Below are positions 12,053 through 25,276 of a stretch of 64,000 nucleotides of DNA, in pieces (within the stretch, counting starts at the first letter, position 1; each line of letters opens with the position of its first letter). The DNA comes from Adineta vaga (Eukaryota; Rotifera), in NCBI GenBank assembly GCA_021613535.1, contig CP075495.1, positions 5,084,001-5,148,000 of the forward strand, written 5' to 3'. The notes under the pieces were generated by a model, which worked only from the letters and a program-made list of their open reading frames with translations, did no database searches and had not been told where the DNA came from. The translations under genes were made by a program, and so were the position numbers.

Positions 12053-12775
12053 TTAAGTAGCATGAAGTTGTTCATCAGTTAATGTTAATTGTTCTAGATT
12101 CGTTAATTTTTGATCTTCTATTGTTTGTAATATAGTCATGAGAAGTGATTGAGTACGCTCTTTTTCATCACGTAATTCTGGATAATAATCTCGATAATCA
12201 TACGTACGAAATGGTAATTCGTATGTCATTAAACCAAGATCGTAAGCTTTACGTATAGCGACCCGAAGATTTCGTAATTGTGCTTGACATATCGATGTTT
12301 TGAGAACAGGTTCAATTTCACCCGTATGATCATTAACAAATTGTTTTAAAAGTTTTATATTACGATAATCCAATAGCAAATATTCATCTCGACATATTGG
12401 ACATGGATTTCCACGGATATAAAGACCTTCTTCAGCACAAAAATCACGTGTATAATGAGGAAAACGTTGATTTATTCGATTTCGAACATAGTTTTTCCAT
12501 ACAGGTTCTTTACCATAAACAGTCTTATAAGCATCACTTTCCATATAACGAAGAGATGTTTCAATATCTGTTACATTGTACGGTGTACCTCTTAATGAAG
12601 TTTTTGTTTTATTATGTGCTAATTGAGCAGATTGAGCTGTTGGAGTAGCTGGATCAGCAGGTGCTGCTGGAGTAGATGATTTAGCTGCATGATGTATTGA
12701 TGATAACGATAGAAAAGCACGATGTAAACTAATAAAAGATTGAGGTTTGACTAGTGAAAATCGTGAAGATAACAT
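12053..12775 (-). CDS. MRPS18B: Mitochondrial small-subunit ribosomal protein mS40 (MRPS18B)
   Basis: A single exon of 240 aa. The N-terminus (MLSSRFSLVKPQSF...) is Arg/Ser-rich without acids, as in a mitochondrial targeting peptide, followed by an Ala/Pro/Thr linker. The core carries YMESDAYKTVYGKEPVW, GNPCPICRDEYLLLDYRN and KLLKQFV, diagnostic of the metazoan MRPS18B branch of bacterial S18, followed by the basic helix AQLRNLRVAIRKAYDLG. It is a structural component of the mitochondrial 28S subunit. The ATG follows CTTTTCAG directly, so a 5'UTR intron or a spliced-leader acceptor is likely at the start codon. Confidence 0.93.
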   Translation of the reverse strand: MLSSRFSLVKPQSFISLHRAFLSLSSIHHAAKSSTPAAPADPATPTAQSAQLAHNKTKTSLRGTPYNVTDIETSLRYMESDAYKTVYGKEPVWKNYVRNRINQRFPHYTRDFCAEEGLYIRGNPCPICRDEYLLLDYRNIKLLKQFVNDHTGEIEPVLKTSICQAQLRNLRVAIRKAYDLGLMTYELPFRTYDYRDYYPELRDEKERTQSLLMTILQTIEDQKLTNLEQLTLTDEQLHAT

Positions 12776-12777
12776 CT

Positions 12778-15220
12778 GAAAAGACAGTAAATAAAAGGAA
12801 ATTATTTTACAGTTTTAGAACTATATGCAAGAGAAGTAATTGTAGAATAATTTTCACGACTCGTTCAGTTCATTTCATTTACAAAATTCGAATTATAATC
12901 ATATTATTTTATCGACACGACAACGACAATCAGTAATGCTCACTTTTGATTGGATGATTCCGATTACCTTTCCGATGTCTATACTGTGATGTCGTTACTG
13001 AAAAGCGGATAATCTTCTTCTTCTTCTTCTTCTCTGTAATTCTTGGTGATTATTTTATTGATACTCTTCCAGTCATAAATTAAACAAAAACAAAGTAGAA
13101 AGCTAAACTGAAACACAAAAAATGTATTTAACAATGATTATTTGTGTTGCACTGTATGTCATAAAGTTGTATACATTATTATGTTTTATTGTCTCTGAAC
13201 AACGTGAGTACAATTAAATATGTTTGAATACTTTTGTTTTCAATTTGTAGCAGAAATACTATTATTATTGTCGAAAATAATAATAGAATGAATATGACAA
13301 AAGAAATAGATCAAGTGTCTAGATGATCAGTCATGCACATTATCAACAATCATTCAATTGAAAGAGATAAAAAAAGACATTTTCTGTCATTATTTTATCA
13401 TTTAGATGATAAATATGATCATTATGGAAAAGAGATTGATTTTAACTCCTAAATGATACAATAAAATTATCATGTTCGATATTGATCGAATCGAATCTAA
13501 TCCAATCCAACTGTTCAGACCATCGTATCGATACTGGTAAGTCAAAATACCATAGATTGTAACATTGATTAAACATCAGTGATAGACGTATACAATATTT
13601 AACTCACCTACCTGTACTCATATACAATTGATTATAGTTAATATTCTAATCGTATGAAATATTTGATTAAATACTACATTGTTTGCTTTTTTAATTTCGA
13701 CAAATGAACATTTGTAAGAATTAAAACGTTTTTGTTTAATGTAAGTATGATCGTGAACTGTCTATTTTCTTTTGTGGATAAAGACGTAATAGTGATATTA
13801 GATAACGATATGATAGATAGGTGCGTTGCGCTAGCATCCGTAACTGATTTCTAACTTAATTGCTTCAGTTGACGAGGACACACGTATTTTTTTGTACGCA
13901 ACGAAAGAATGAATTGATAGGTGTATGCTAGTGTGTGATCAATGGAATGATCGGTTCTGTATGAAATAAAACGATTATGTAGTCACTAAAAAAAGGTATA
14001 CGTAATGATTATAGGTTATACATACACGTTCCTATACTAGAAAGAAGATCAGATGTTCACAATTTAAGAAGACAATTTGTGTTGAGAATATAGCTATATA
14101 ACCTTGAATATCTTGCAATTATGACTGTGTAGTTTTAATCAAAATTTTATGATGGAATATAAATATATACCAAAATTGGACAAAATATCGATGATTTCTA
14201 CGCTTTTACAAACACTTGAAAACTACGTAGGAAGCTCGAAAAGGTATCATTACACAAGCAAGAGTTGAATATGTAAAGGACGCTTCTTACGATTTCTTTT
14301 CTTCTCATAACGAAAGAATAACTTCGTTCATTTATTGCAAATTCAGTTTTTCATCTCTTAACATAGGTATATTTAACTACTTGATTCTTAAACTAGATAA
14401 CTATCGACAAAATAGAACAGCTCTCACGAATCTCTTATTCAAAGCACGATTCCAAATACTTGTTTTTCGAAAGTGTTAAGCTCATAAAAGCTTGATATTC
14501 ACATTTAATGCTAGATACGAATGATTTGTAATCTTGATATATTTACTATTGCTAATCATTCTTCGCAAGTAACTTATTAACAATTCGTGCTATGATGATA
14601 ATATATAGGTATTTATTTGCATTTAATCGGATAGAATCGTTTTAATTTAATCCAGATGATACTGAAAATAAAATGAAAGTTCTGTTCAAATAGTCGAAGA
14701 AAAAGGGAATCATAACAATAATAATTTGATAGAAACATTGTTGTTCGTACATAATTTGATCATATTGAAAAAATATACAGAATATATGAACTCTATGATG
14801 ATCAAAAAGCAATGAATCGGTCGTTTCTATATCATTATACATCAATTAGTTTTCGCATCGGATGGGTAGTTACACACCATTATGCTATGTTGAAAGACTC
14901 ACCTCATGAGATCTCACCATATTTTGCATGTATACATAGCGCTCATTTCTGATTGGTTGCTTTAAAATACCCTTTTTAATGGATGTTTTGTCGTGTCGTC
15001 GTTGAGGGATGGTTTTCTTTTTTTTTCGTTCTGATATACATATTCTGTCTTATTTTTTTTCTCTTATTCAATGTATTGATGTTCTTTTCTTCATTCAAAT
15101 AGATTTTCTATTTGTTTGTTATTTTAGTTAATCATAATTCTATTGACAACGTATGCGTATTTATAGATGAGAGTTGGTACATTCAAGTGACTGATTTTTT
15201 TTTCTTAAAATTTATTGTAG
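12778..15220. other. Intergenic between divergent MRPS18B and TANGO1-like genes
   Basis: About 2.4 kb with no convincing coding segment on either strand. It is AT-rich, with a CTT run at about 13016-13032. It separates divergent genes and so should contain both promoters. Confidence 0.45.
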
Positions 15221-18200
15221 ATGAGGCTGTGCAATGCTTTGATTCACTATTTTTTATTTCTCTTTCTCTCTCTATCTATTTCCCAATGTTACGGTAATGA
15301 ACATCATAATCATGCCGATCCAGTGACAACAAAATATTCACAATCAGCTGCTAGTATCGACCCTCTAAATAACGATATAGGTGAGTTTTATTTCATTTTT
15401 TCTTACTATTTGTTTTATACATTTCATCCATCTATATAACTGTATTTATTCTTCTACGTTAGATACTACGAATGTTCATAAACATAATGATGACGACCAT
15501 CATCACCTTCATGATACAATCGAAGCGCGTCTCAAAGCAAAACACAATTTGAGACAATCCGTTCATCAACACGGTGATGACGATAAACATGAAAATGAAG
15601 AAGACTGTAGGAACATTGTTTTCCCATTTTTGCAAAATAAAAATAAAAACTTTTTCCTTATCTTTCATACAGATATCAATCGATTAAATTCAGCATTAGA
15701 AGATAATTATAACCATGAACATCAATTTCAATATGTTGCCCCACCTGTTGTAGAAATTGTTAACAATACAAAATTAAAAAATCAAACAAACGAAAATATT
15801 GAAAAATCATCACAAATACAAAACGATACGACACCATCTCTTTCTACATCTATACAAACACCAACAGAAGAGAAACAATCTACCACCGATGAATTAACAT
15901 CAACTGAAGATTCAAAAACAATTGATAATCAAAAATACATTCAAAATTTAGATGAAAACACCGATTCAAAAATAAGTCTTGAAAAAACTCTACCACCATT
16001 AGAATTAAAAACTAACCAACAACAAAATATTATACAAGAAGATTTATTATTTATTCATAAAGAAACATTATCATCCACACAATCTTATCGAGACGAAGAC
16101 ACATTTGATACATTGAAATCTACTACTGTTTCTACTCCATCTATTGTAGTACAACAACCACCACCAATATCCGATACAGTTCGAGATGAAACACCATTAG
16201 ATAATAATAGTTCACTTGATATTAAATCGTCGACTCCAACACAGTTACAAGCAGAAGATGTCGTATCTGAAAAAGTACAAAATATCAGTGCATTCGATTC
16301 GAAACAACAAACGTCTGACGAAATACCTAGTAGTCATTCCACACATCTGAATTCAACAGTAGAACAAGCGTCCGATGTTATACAAAACATAAGTTCATCA
16401 GATCAAAATACAACATCAATTACTCCTATAAAATCGACTGAAGAACAGCAAAAACAGGATGATTTAGTACAAGATACTAATTCAGAACAGCAACCACGAA
16501 ATACGAATTCTGTAACTCAAGATACATTACTATCCCAACATATCAACAGAAAATCAGAAGATACTTTATCAATACAAAAGGAATCCCCTACTCCTGTTCA
16601 ATCATCAACTCCACCGACACCACCAAGAATCTTGCGTTCGCAAACAGCAAAACTTCAAAAAAAAGTACAAAATCGTCATAATCATGTTCATGGTCATGAT
16701 CATGATCACAGTCATAACCACGGTCATGATCATAGTCATAATCACAATCATGTAGACCAAAAATCAATCAAAACTGAACAAGAACCAGTATCAGAAACAA
16801 TTGCAACGGCAACAACAACAACAACAACAACAGGTAACACTTATTTACTCGATGTTTTCAGTTTCTTCATATTTTTCTTTCTAGAAAAAACAACTATTCA
16901 GTCCACCTTATCATCAACTGAGATATCCGTTTCTGAACAACCCATTGAATCATCATCATTGAAACCTCATCTCGAAACTACTGACCAACCCTCAATTAAT
17001 CTTTCAACCGACGATGAAACTAAAGGACAACTCAATAATATATCAGAAACACAAATCATAAATGATACTGACACACAAGCAAAACATATTACAGAATCAC
17101 CAATTAACAATGTAGTTGAAACTCAATTGAATAATGAAATACAAATCGATAATATAACTGACATTCAAGATCATGATCAAAGTTTAGAACCATTGGACAT
17201 GACTGATTTACCTCGTCAAGTACATGTTCATGATCCAAATGCTATTTTCAATGAATTAAAAGAAGAATCACATAAAAATGATCATCTTTCACAAGATCAA
17301 GAAATGGAAAATAATAGCACGGCTTCATCATTTCTAACAAATGATCATAGTCCACATTTACCTCGTATTCTCGAAAATGAAGAAATTTCAACTACTATTG
17401 CTCCAACGATTGAAGCGACGACTTCAATTCATACACATTCGAATTCCAATGTAAGATTATATTACAATAATTATTTTTTTGAATTATCGATTCTTTGTTT
17501 TTTTTTGCATCTTGCTTTAGATCGAAGATACACAGAATTCTGTAATGTCAAAATCGAATAATACTGATTCTATATTACCAATCGAATTTCGTCAAGTTTG
17601 TTGGCATTTACCGAAATCATTAGAGCCCGGTTTTATATTGATTGAAAATCAAGCATTCCGTTTCGTTAATCTGGTAAAATAACTTTAGTTTCCATAGAAT
17701 ATTTTTCAAATTACACTCTTTTTACATTTAGTTACCGGAATATATTCAAGCAATATTTATTGGTCCAACAGCTGATCGCGAAAAACTAATGAATACAATA
17801 TGGTTTGGCTCAATAAGTTCAATGTGTTTTTTCTTTAGTTTTATTTTTCTTTCCATGGGTGCTAAACGTTTAAAACAAAGTAAAGATGTTAAAGAAATTC
17901 GTGCTCGTTGTCAACAATTACAACAATACAACAATCAATTAGAACTTGAACGTGCAACATTTGAAAAACAAAATCAAAAGTATGATTTCTAATGAATAGA
18001 TCATTGATTTGTTTATTCTTCTTTTTTTGTATATGTAGATTATCAGATGAAGTTGATGAACTGAAAAATCTTCCTATACGTGATACAGATGAAGAAATAT
18101 TTGATTTACGTGAAAAATATGAACATTTATATGCTGAATGGCAACATTCACGAGCAGACTATGATGCTGCTTTGAAAGATATTGATTATAAACAAAGTCT

Positions 18201-20631
18201 AATACAAAAACATGATTTTGAGATGCAAAAACAAGTGGAAAGAGTGGCATATTTAGATGATGAAGTAAGAAAATGTTTGATATTATTGAGTTAGTCTAAT
18301 ATATGCAAATAACGAAAATAATAGAATATAACAATGGAGAAACCATCTGTTTCCACTGAAGTTACATAGAGTTTCGGCATTATGTATTCATATATTCTAC
18401 AGATGTTTCAGTAGATTCCATTAAACTTAGATAAAATTCTTTCCTTGAACTTTATCTCATAATAAAGCTTAAATTACCTTGAATATATATATGATTCATT
18501 GTCATAGAGAAAATTTATTTAAGACATGCATCGTTGATTCTCATGCATAAAATCATTCATACAATTTTCCAATCAAAATAGGTATGACTTTCAATATAAA
18601 TGACATGATGTAGACCAATCTTATCTACTCTCAATTTCAAGGTGAAAATATCCCTTTAATTAGTGAAGTTTTTCTCTATTTTCCGCATTATAACTAATGA
18701 GAAAAAGACGATTTATTTTAATGAAGTTGTACATAATGTTCAATAATTTAGATTCTTCGTCAAAAACAAGAATTAGAAAAAGATCGAGAAACAATCGCTC
18801 GATTACAATCAAATGATCTTTCATTGGAACGTTTCGAAACATTACAGCAAACCATACAGGATCTTAAAGCAGAAATATCACAATTAAAACAAGACAAATT
18901 TGCCCAACTAGATGAATTACAATCAGTTCAAGAGCAAACGAAACAATTAGATCTTGATAACAATCAATTAACTATTAAAATGAAACAACTTAAAGATTTA
19001 CTTCAACAAAGAGATGAAACTATCAAGAATATGCGTAATAAAGTGCGCAATAATCAGAGGGAAGATGCGAACAACAACAATGACAGTGACAATGATGTTG
19101 ATGACGATGATGATGATGATGACGGCGAAGAGAAAACAAAAAGTAATATTTCATTAGCATGAAATTATATCGAAGGTTGTTTTGTTATTATTTGAAATAG
19201 GTGGACCAAATTCTGAACAGAATCAAAAAGAACTTCTATCAAAAATTGATGATGATGTTGAAAAAGCAAATCAGCATCTTCGTGATCTTCATTCCGAAGT
19301 TGAAGAAAAGACGCGTCGTATTAAAGACCTTGATTCGTTACTTAATCAAGAACGAGATCGTTGTCGAGAACTTGAAACTAAACTTAAAGTTGTTCTGGAA
19401 TTAAGAGAACGAGATGCTCATTTACATATTCGTCAACTTGGACAAACAGATGCTGAACTTCGAAAAGCAAGAACGGATACTGAACGTGTTCGTATTTTAC
19501 AACAACAACTACATCTCAAAGAGTAAGTATATGTTTTTCTTTTTGATATACTTTATCATTATCTTTTAAAACTGTGTAGACAACAATTAGAAGATGTACA
19601 AAAAGTATTGAATAGTGAGCAGACGAAATTCAGTGAAGAATGTAGTAAATTACAACATGAAATACATGAAAAATGGATGGAAGTTAAGAAATTAACACGA
19701 GAACTGGATGGAGCGAAAAAAGAATGTGAAAGTCTTCGACGACAGTATGTATTTCTTTTCTCTCGTAAATGTTTTTTGTTATTGATTAAAATCATTTAAA
19801 TTTAGAATCAGTAAATATGGAAGCAGTGAGCGTTCATCACAAGAAAAGACTATGCATAAACCAGTGCCACAACACATGAACACTAGTGCTGGTAATTGTT
19901 TATAATATACTGAAAGGATATTATATATGTATTCTAGGTCGAGTATCAAGTGAACCAGAAACAAATGGAAATTCTCCACCACCACCAATTCCTTATCAAC
20001 AAGGAGACAAGTATGATATTAATTTGATCTTTACTTCAAAGTAAAAGTTTGTTGTTTATTAGTTTTAGACCCATTGATCATGAACGTAATGATTCAGGTG
20101 CTGCAAGTCCATCTGAAATGTTTAGAATGCGTAAGATTCATTGATTTGATTATTTTTTATACAAACTGATTTTTTTTCTTCTGTTTAGGTCCACCACTAT
20201 TCGGTTTACCTCGTCCACCATTCTATCCACCACCATTTCTGCCTCCACACCCACATAATCCATTCATGATGGGAGCACGATTTCCTATGCCAGTTGGAGG
20301 TCCACTTGGTGTAATTTCACCCATTCCACATTTAATGACAAATGGTAGTGGTGGTAGTGATGCTAATAGTTTTGAAATAGTTGATTCTGCTAATATTACT
20401 CCAAATTCTATCAGTTATGACCCACAACTTAATGGATCCGCTGTATCACCAACGCCTGATGGTAAGACATATTTTATAGAGAAACATTTTCGATTAAATA
20501 AGAATTTTTCTTCTTTCAAAGGCGAACAACAAGCAACGACAAAAGTGAAAAAACCAAAGAAATCTCTGAAAAAGAAATCTAAAACCTCGAATTCAACAGT
20601 AGTAGCATCAGCTGCGAAAGAGGACGTATGA
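15221..20631 (+). CDS. TANGO1/MIA3-cTAGE5-like ER exit site protein without SH3 domain
   Basis: Fifteen exons: 15221-15380, 15463-15606, 15673-16833, 16885-17450, 17521-17673, 17732-17979, 18039-18264, 18752-19142, 19201-19522, 19580-19744, 19806-19891, 19938-20010, 20069-20130, 20189-20461 and 20522-20631, summing to 1379 aa. Order: signal peptide (1-24), a long low-complexity luminal part rich in Ser/Thr/Gln with His clusters (HVHGHDHDHSHNHGHDHSHN), a conserved CWHLPKSLEPG block, a membrane segment (FGSISSMCFFFSFIFLSMG), two coiled-coil stretches, and a Pro-rich C-terminus (GLPRPPFYPPPFLPPHPHNP). This is the TANGO1/cTAGE5 layout; those proteins sit at ER exit sites, bind Sec23 through the Pro-rich tail and help load large cargo. 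The N-terminal SH3-like (MIA) domain is not visible. The start ATG follows TTATTGTAG, a possible trans-splice acceptor. Confidence 0.85.
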
Positions 20632-21465
20632 CGCTACTAAAATTTTTGTTGTTTGTTTTTCCCTTCGGACACTGTTTTATGATACTTGAACGTTTGTCAT
20701 CTTCTCTCTCTCTCTCTATTCAAGGTTTTTTTGTTTGTTGAACATAATTGTTATTTATATTTGCCGTATTTCTTTTTTTCTCACTTGAGGTTTTACATGC
20801 CTATAGAGAGGAAGGATAACAAATCATTCTTCTTATTATTTGTGTTTGTGTATGTGTGTTAATCTAAAGAAGAAAAAATGCGACAAGAGATAGACAATCT
20901 ATTCTTTTTCTCGTATGTATGTGTGTGTGTATTTATTCAATTCTTTCAAACATGTGTACACCTCTCTTCATATTTTTAGCTGTTGTTGTTATTGTTACTG
21001 TGAAACGTGAATACTGTTATTTTGTTGTTGATGTTACTCACCAATGGTGAGTGTACTCTTGTCTTAACAGTCAATATTTTTTTCTTTGTCTTCTCTCTCT
21101 GTCTCTCTATCTCTCTCTTCTTTCGCTCGATTGCTCACGTGCACACTTATAGAGGAATAATATACTGACAAAAAAAGAAAATTAGTAAAGTAGTTCAATC
21201 TTTTCAGACTATAATTATTAGAATAACAAAGATGGTGCTCTTGTGCAACAGAACTTTATTTTAAATAGAATATATTCAAATCTATCCTACGTCAGCAAAT
21301 ATGTAAATCGATGTTTATATTCTTTTGAAGTCTCTTCATAATGAATACATTCGTTTTACATAAAATACTATTATTCAAATTCGTTATCGATATCCTGTGC
21401 AACAGATACTATTGAAGTCTATTTCAATGATATCCTGGATTAAAAACTTCTGTTTGAATTTGTTT
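20632..21465. other. Convergent 3' region
   Basis: About 830 bases between the ends of two convergent genes. It holds CT- and TG-rich low-complexity DNA, probably 3'UTRs; no gene seen. Confidence 0.45.
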
Positions 21466-23695
21466 TCAATTTTTATTCAATTTCTTTGCACTCAAATTAC
21501 GTGTAATAAGTTTAAATATTTCTGGTGATTTCGATCTGTTTTCAGTAGCAGTTACTGAACGAGATCGAACTGCCGAAGGAAGAACAGTAAGATAATCATT
21601 AATATCCTTTAAATTTGGATTTGAACGTCGAATAGTGGCATTAAGTAATATTGGTTCATTGTTAGTTGGTTCTTTAACACGTGGTTTACGTATCGATGCC
21701 GCTTCTGTGTCAGTCATAAAAGTAGTTAATGTTGGTGATGGAACATTAAGTGTTCTTCCTCGAAAAATAGTTTTTGTTGTAGTTAAATCAATATTTCTAG
21801 CATGATCTCTCTTGTAAACAGCTTTTACTTGAGTTTTAATTTCATCAATACCACCCAGCAATGGACAATCTGCATCAGCATCTCCTAACCATGCTGCAAC
21901 AGAAAATCCTTCACTTGCTGAACCACAATTCATAAAATGACATTTCGCACCTAACGTTTGATTCAAACCACGAATAATCGCTTGATATGATTTATCATTC
22001 TTTTTCGGACTTGTATCAATTCCATCAGAAAATATATAAAGATCAACATATAAATATGGTTGTCGCTCAAACATTTCATAGATTTCTTTCAAAACTGTAT
22101 AAAAATGTGTCGGTACTGATCGTGGACTTAATTCAATAGCATCGATTCGATTTAGATTTGTTACATCAGCAATATCAGTTGCATTACATATAGGAATAAC
22201 GGCAGGTTTTTTCAATTTATTATCAAATGTCGTTAGAATTGCTTGATCTAATGGACCTGCAGCTGAAGCAATTTCTTTGAGCAATTGTTTGATTGCTTCT
22301 TTCGTTTGAATAATACGTGGTAAAGTAGATTTCTTATCTACAGTGATCGTTTTCAAAAGATTAAAAGTCATTGATGAGGTAATGTCAACGAGAATATAAG
22401 TTAAACGTGTCCCATTGAAATTTTGACGAAATAAAGTAACTGCTCGCCAATCAAATCGATAATCATCACATGTTTTTGAACATTTTGGACATTGAAATTC
22501 AGATATGCGTGTATCTTCCTTTTTCATTTCAGCTTCGGAATGTTTTTGTTGATCAGAATACGAAACAACTTCATTCAATGCACTTTGGGTAATTGGACAA
22601 AAACAAGAAAGAATGTAGAAACTTCGTTCTAGAACAAAAGAAAAATGCACACGAATATTCAAATCAATCAATTGCTCAATCTAACCTGCAGGATTTTGTA
22701 GTGCAGCCGAATTTGCACGAGGTGAAGTAAATAGATCATTTGTATAATACTACGGATAGAAGACGAATAGATTTATATGAAATATGATTGTTATACATAC
22801 ATCTGGTTTTGGTAAAAGTGGTACGACACAATCTGGTACCCACATTGAACTGGTTGAATGCGATGATATAGGTTTAGTGTTTGACCAAAGTATAGTTATG
22901 GTTGTTATTGATGAAGTGTTCGCTTGAATATCCAATGGAGAAAATATTCGATCGAGTCGTTTTCGAAGGTCTTCATTACCACCAGGTACTTTTGGATAAA
23001 CCGAACGAATTCGCATATTGATAATGTTGGACAGACTATGTAAGGCAAGTGTTAATACGGCGTTGGGACTTGTCATCTGAAAACAAGAACAGAAAGATAT
23101 TGTTAAATATTATCATTTGAAAACCAAACAAAAATATAATACGAACTGCTTGATTTTCTCGAAGTTGTTCTAAAACAAAATGTCGCCATGTTTCACCCCA
23201 TTGTAGACAAGAATGTAGATCAGGATCTACTGCATGATATAGTTCTGCATTCAGTACCATGTCAATAATATTTCGTACTCTTAATTCTCTTGCACCATCA
23301 TCAGTATCTAATCGACAAAGAAGTGCAATCGTATTATACAAACAACTACTATTGGATAATTCAGTTTTAACTGGATGATTTTTTTGCAGAATATTATTGT
23401 CTTCCGATATAACATAGTTTCGAAGATATTGAAGAGCTGTACGATCTGTATCATGCTCATCAACGTCAAATGTTGAAAAAGGTGTAATAAATAAAGGATA
23501 AGTTTTCATAATTGAATTGAATTGAACACATTTATCTTTTATTGCATCAAATCCCTTACGAGTTGTGTAAATGTCTAGTAAAGTATGTAATATTTTCGAA
23601 AATAAATTGGATCGATTGAGAGTTTTACAAGTAGTGCATAGAATAGTATTAACATCTTTTGAATAAGTTTTATCATTACAAAGTTGACACTTCAT
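21466..23695 (-). CDS. Zinc-finger / OTU-vertnin-like / VWA-domain protein
   Basis: Four exons (23147-23695, 22801-23076, 22686-22749, 21466-22628) give 683 aa. The start is the ATG at 23693-23695. Residues 1-25 hold a CxxC...CxxC finger (CQLC, CTTC). About 120-275 resemble the OTU/vertnin fold: SSCLYNTIALLCRL in the catalytic Cys position, ELRVRNIIDMVLN, then ILWSNTKP and WVPDCVVPLL near the end, where active OTU-type proteins carry a His. A second Cys cluster (CPKCSKTC) follows. About 375-560 form a VWA domain: TYILVDITSSM is a near-MIDAS DxTxS, with IFSDGID later. The C-terminus is basic and Ser/Thr-rich. Function unknown; a ubiquitin-related or scaffold role is only inference. Confidence 0.65.
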
Positions 23696-25276
23696 TGTTA
23701 TTGTAATGTGTTTCGTATTAGTTGTTATTTTATAGTGAAAATTTTTTATGAAAAATATATGAGTCAAATAATATCGTCCTATGATAAAAATCTTGTAATG
23801 TTCTTATCAAACGAAAAAGATTCAACAGATTTTATTATTCATAATGACTAAGTTTTGTTTAATAATATTTATGTCTTTTGACGACAACAGAAAGTAGACA
23901 CCTGGTTGGCTAAAACATGAAAGTTCTATATAAATAGAGAAAGATAGATAAAGATGAAATCTATCTCGGCAAGTATTTGTTTCAAATACATCTATCTATC
24001 TGTCAAACGTGAATGCTGAAAGGAAAGATTGTTGAATAGGTGTGATATTTTTTGTACAATCGAAAATAAGTGTTGAATCAATACTGATTAACAATTATAT
24101 TCATGATATATTGTTTGGTGATCATTGGATTAAATATGCTCTTTGTATATGATCCTTAAACCTGTTAAATCCAGTTAATAAATGCTAAGAATAAAAATGG
24201 CGAAAAATAATTTTCAAATACCAATTCTTATCTTAAGTGTATAAAAACCAGAGTGAGAGAGAAAAGATTAACATTTTGCTATGGACGAGAAAAACGCAAC
24301 ATGTCCTTATATAATCATCATATAATTCTTGAACGTAGGATTTTTTATACAAAAATAGCTTCCTTACTTCTTCAATTTATTCGCTCGTCTGAAATCAAGT
24401 CAGTATACGTGCTGTCAAATTCATTTCGCCTGCTTACATTTCATTATTTGTAGTATGGGATTTTAAGATAATAGAACCGTCACTTAAATCCATTTCTCCA
24501 ATGGTGAATATATGAGAACGAAAAAATCTTATAGACATGTTCTTTTTCATTCCTTATCGAGCGAATGCCAGTATATTCATTCCATTTTATTCTCCTCCGT
24601 TGAAACATTCACAGCGTGATTGATTTCGTCGTCACACTTGTATAATCCAGTCGTAATGTACATTTATTATTTTACTTCAATAGAGAAACAACAGCTTTTC
24701 ATCAGATGTAATAGTCTATCGAATAAAATCAACGAAAAATTCTTTCTAGTTCAAATGAAAAATTTTTGTACGCATTGTCACGAATCGATGAATCACGTGT
24801 TTTACACTCCACTTATTGTATAATTTCATGGACAGAAAAAAAATCAAGGTAAACTACTATTGGATTATACATTTTTTACGAACAGAATCGTCATTCATTT
24901 ATCATAGGGTTCTCAAAACATAGGACTGTACTGTTTATTTGTATTCGATAATTTAATAAACAAATAAATAAAGAAATAACTAAAATACTCATTTTTAATT
25001 AATAGTGATCAACATTAGATAGTTAGTCATGCAAATGACTGGATATTTTTTATATACAATCTAAAGAAATTTTTGAGAATACGAGCACGTATATTATTAT
25101 AGATAAAATTTTCCTATGAAACATATACGTATGTAGGGAGTATTTCACTTTGTTTTTGTCTACTTCTCTAATCCATAGATGTCACGGAGATCAACTATGT
25201 TTGAACATATAATGTCTATATAACTAGATATCTGTCATTGAATTACTATTTGAAATATTCAAATAGTTTATTTCAG
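23696..25276. other. Intergenic between divergent genes
   Basis: About 1.6 kb. A few short open frames (24253-24453, 24620-24823) have no family likeness, so I treat them as chance. Probably promoter DNA for the flanking divergent genes. Confidence 0.45.

Noticed and set aside
15381-17561. Continuous 726-codon frame as a single-exon protein
   Set aside because: It reads through several clear introns (15381-15462, 15607-15672, 16834-16884, 17451-17520) whose lengths happen to leave the frame open; joining at the splice sites gives the TANGO1-like protein.
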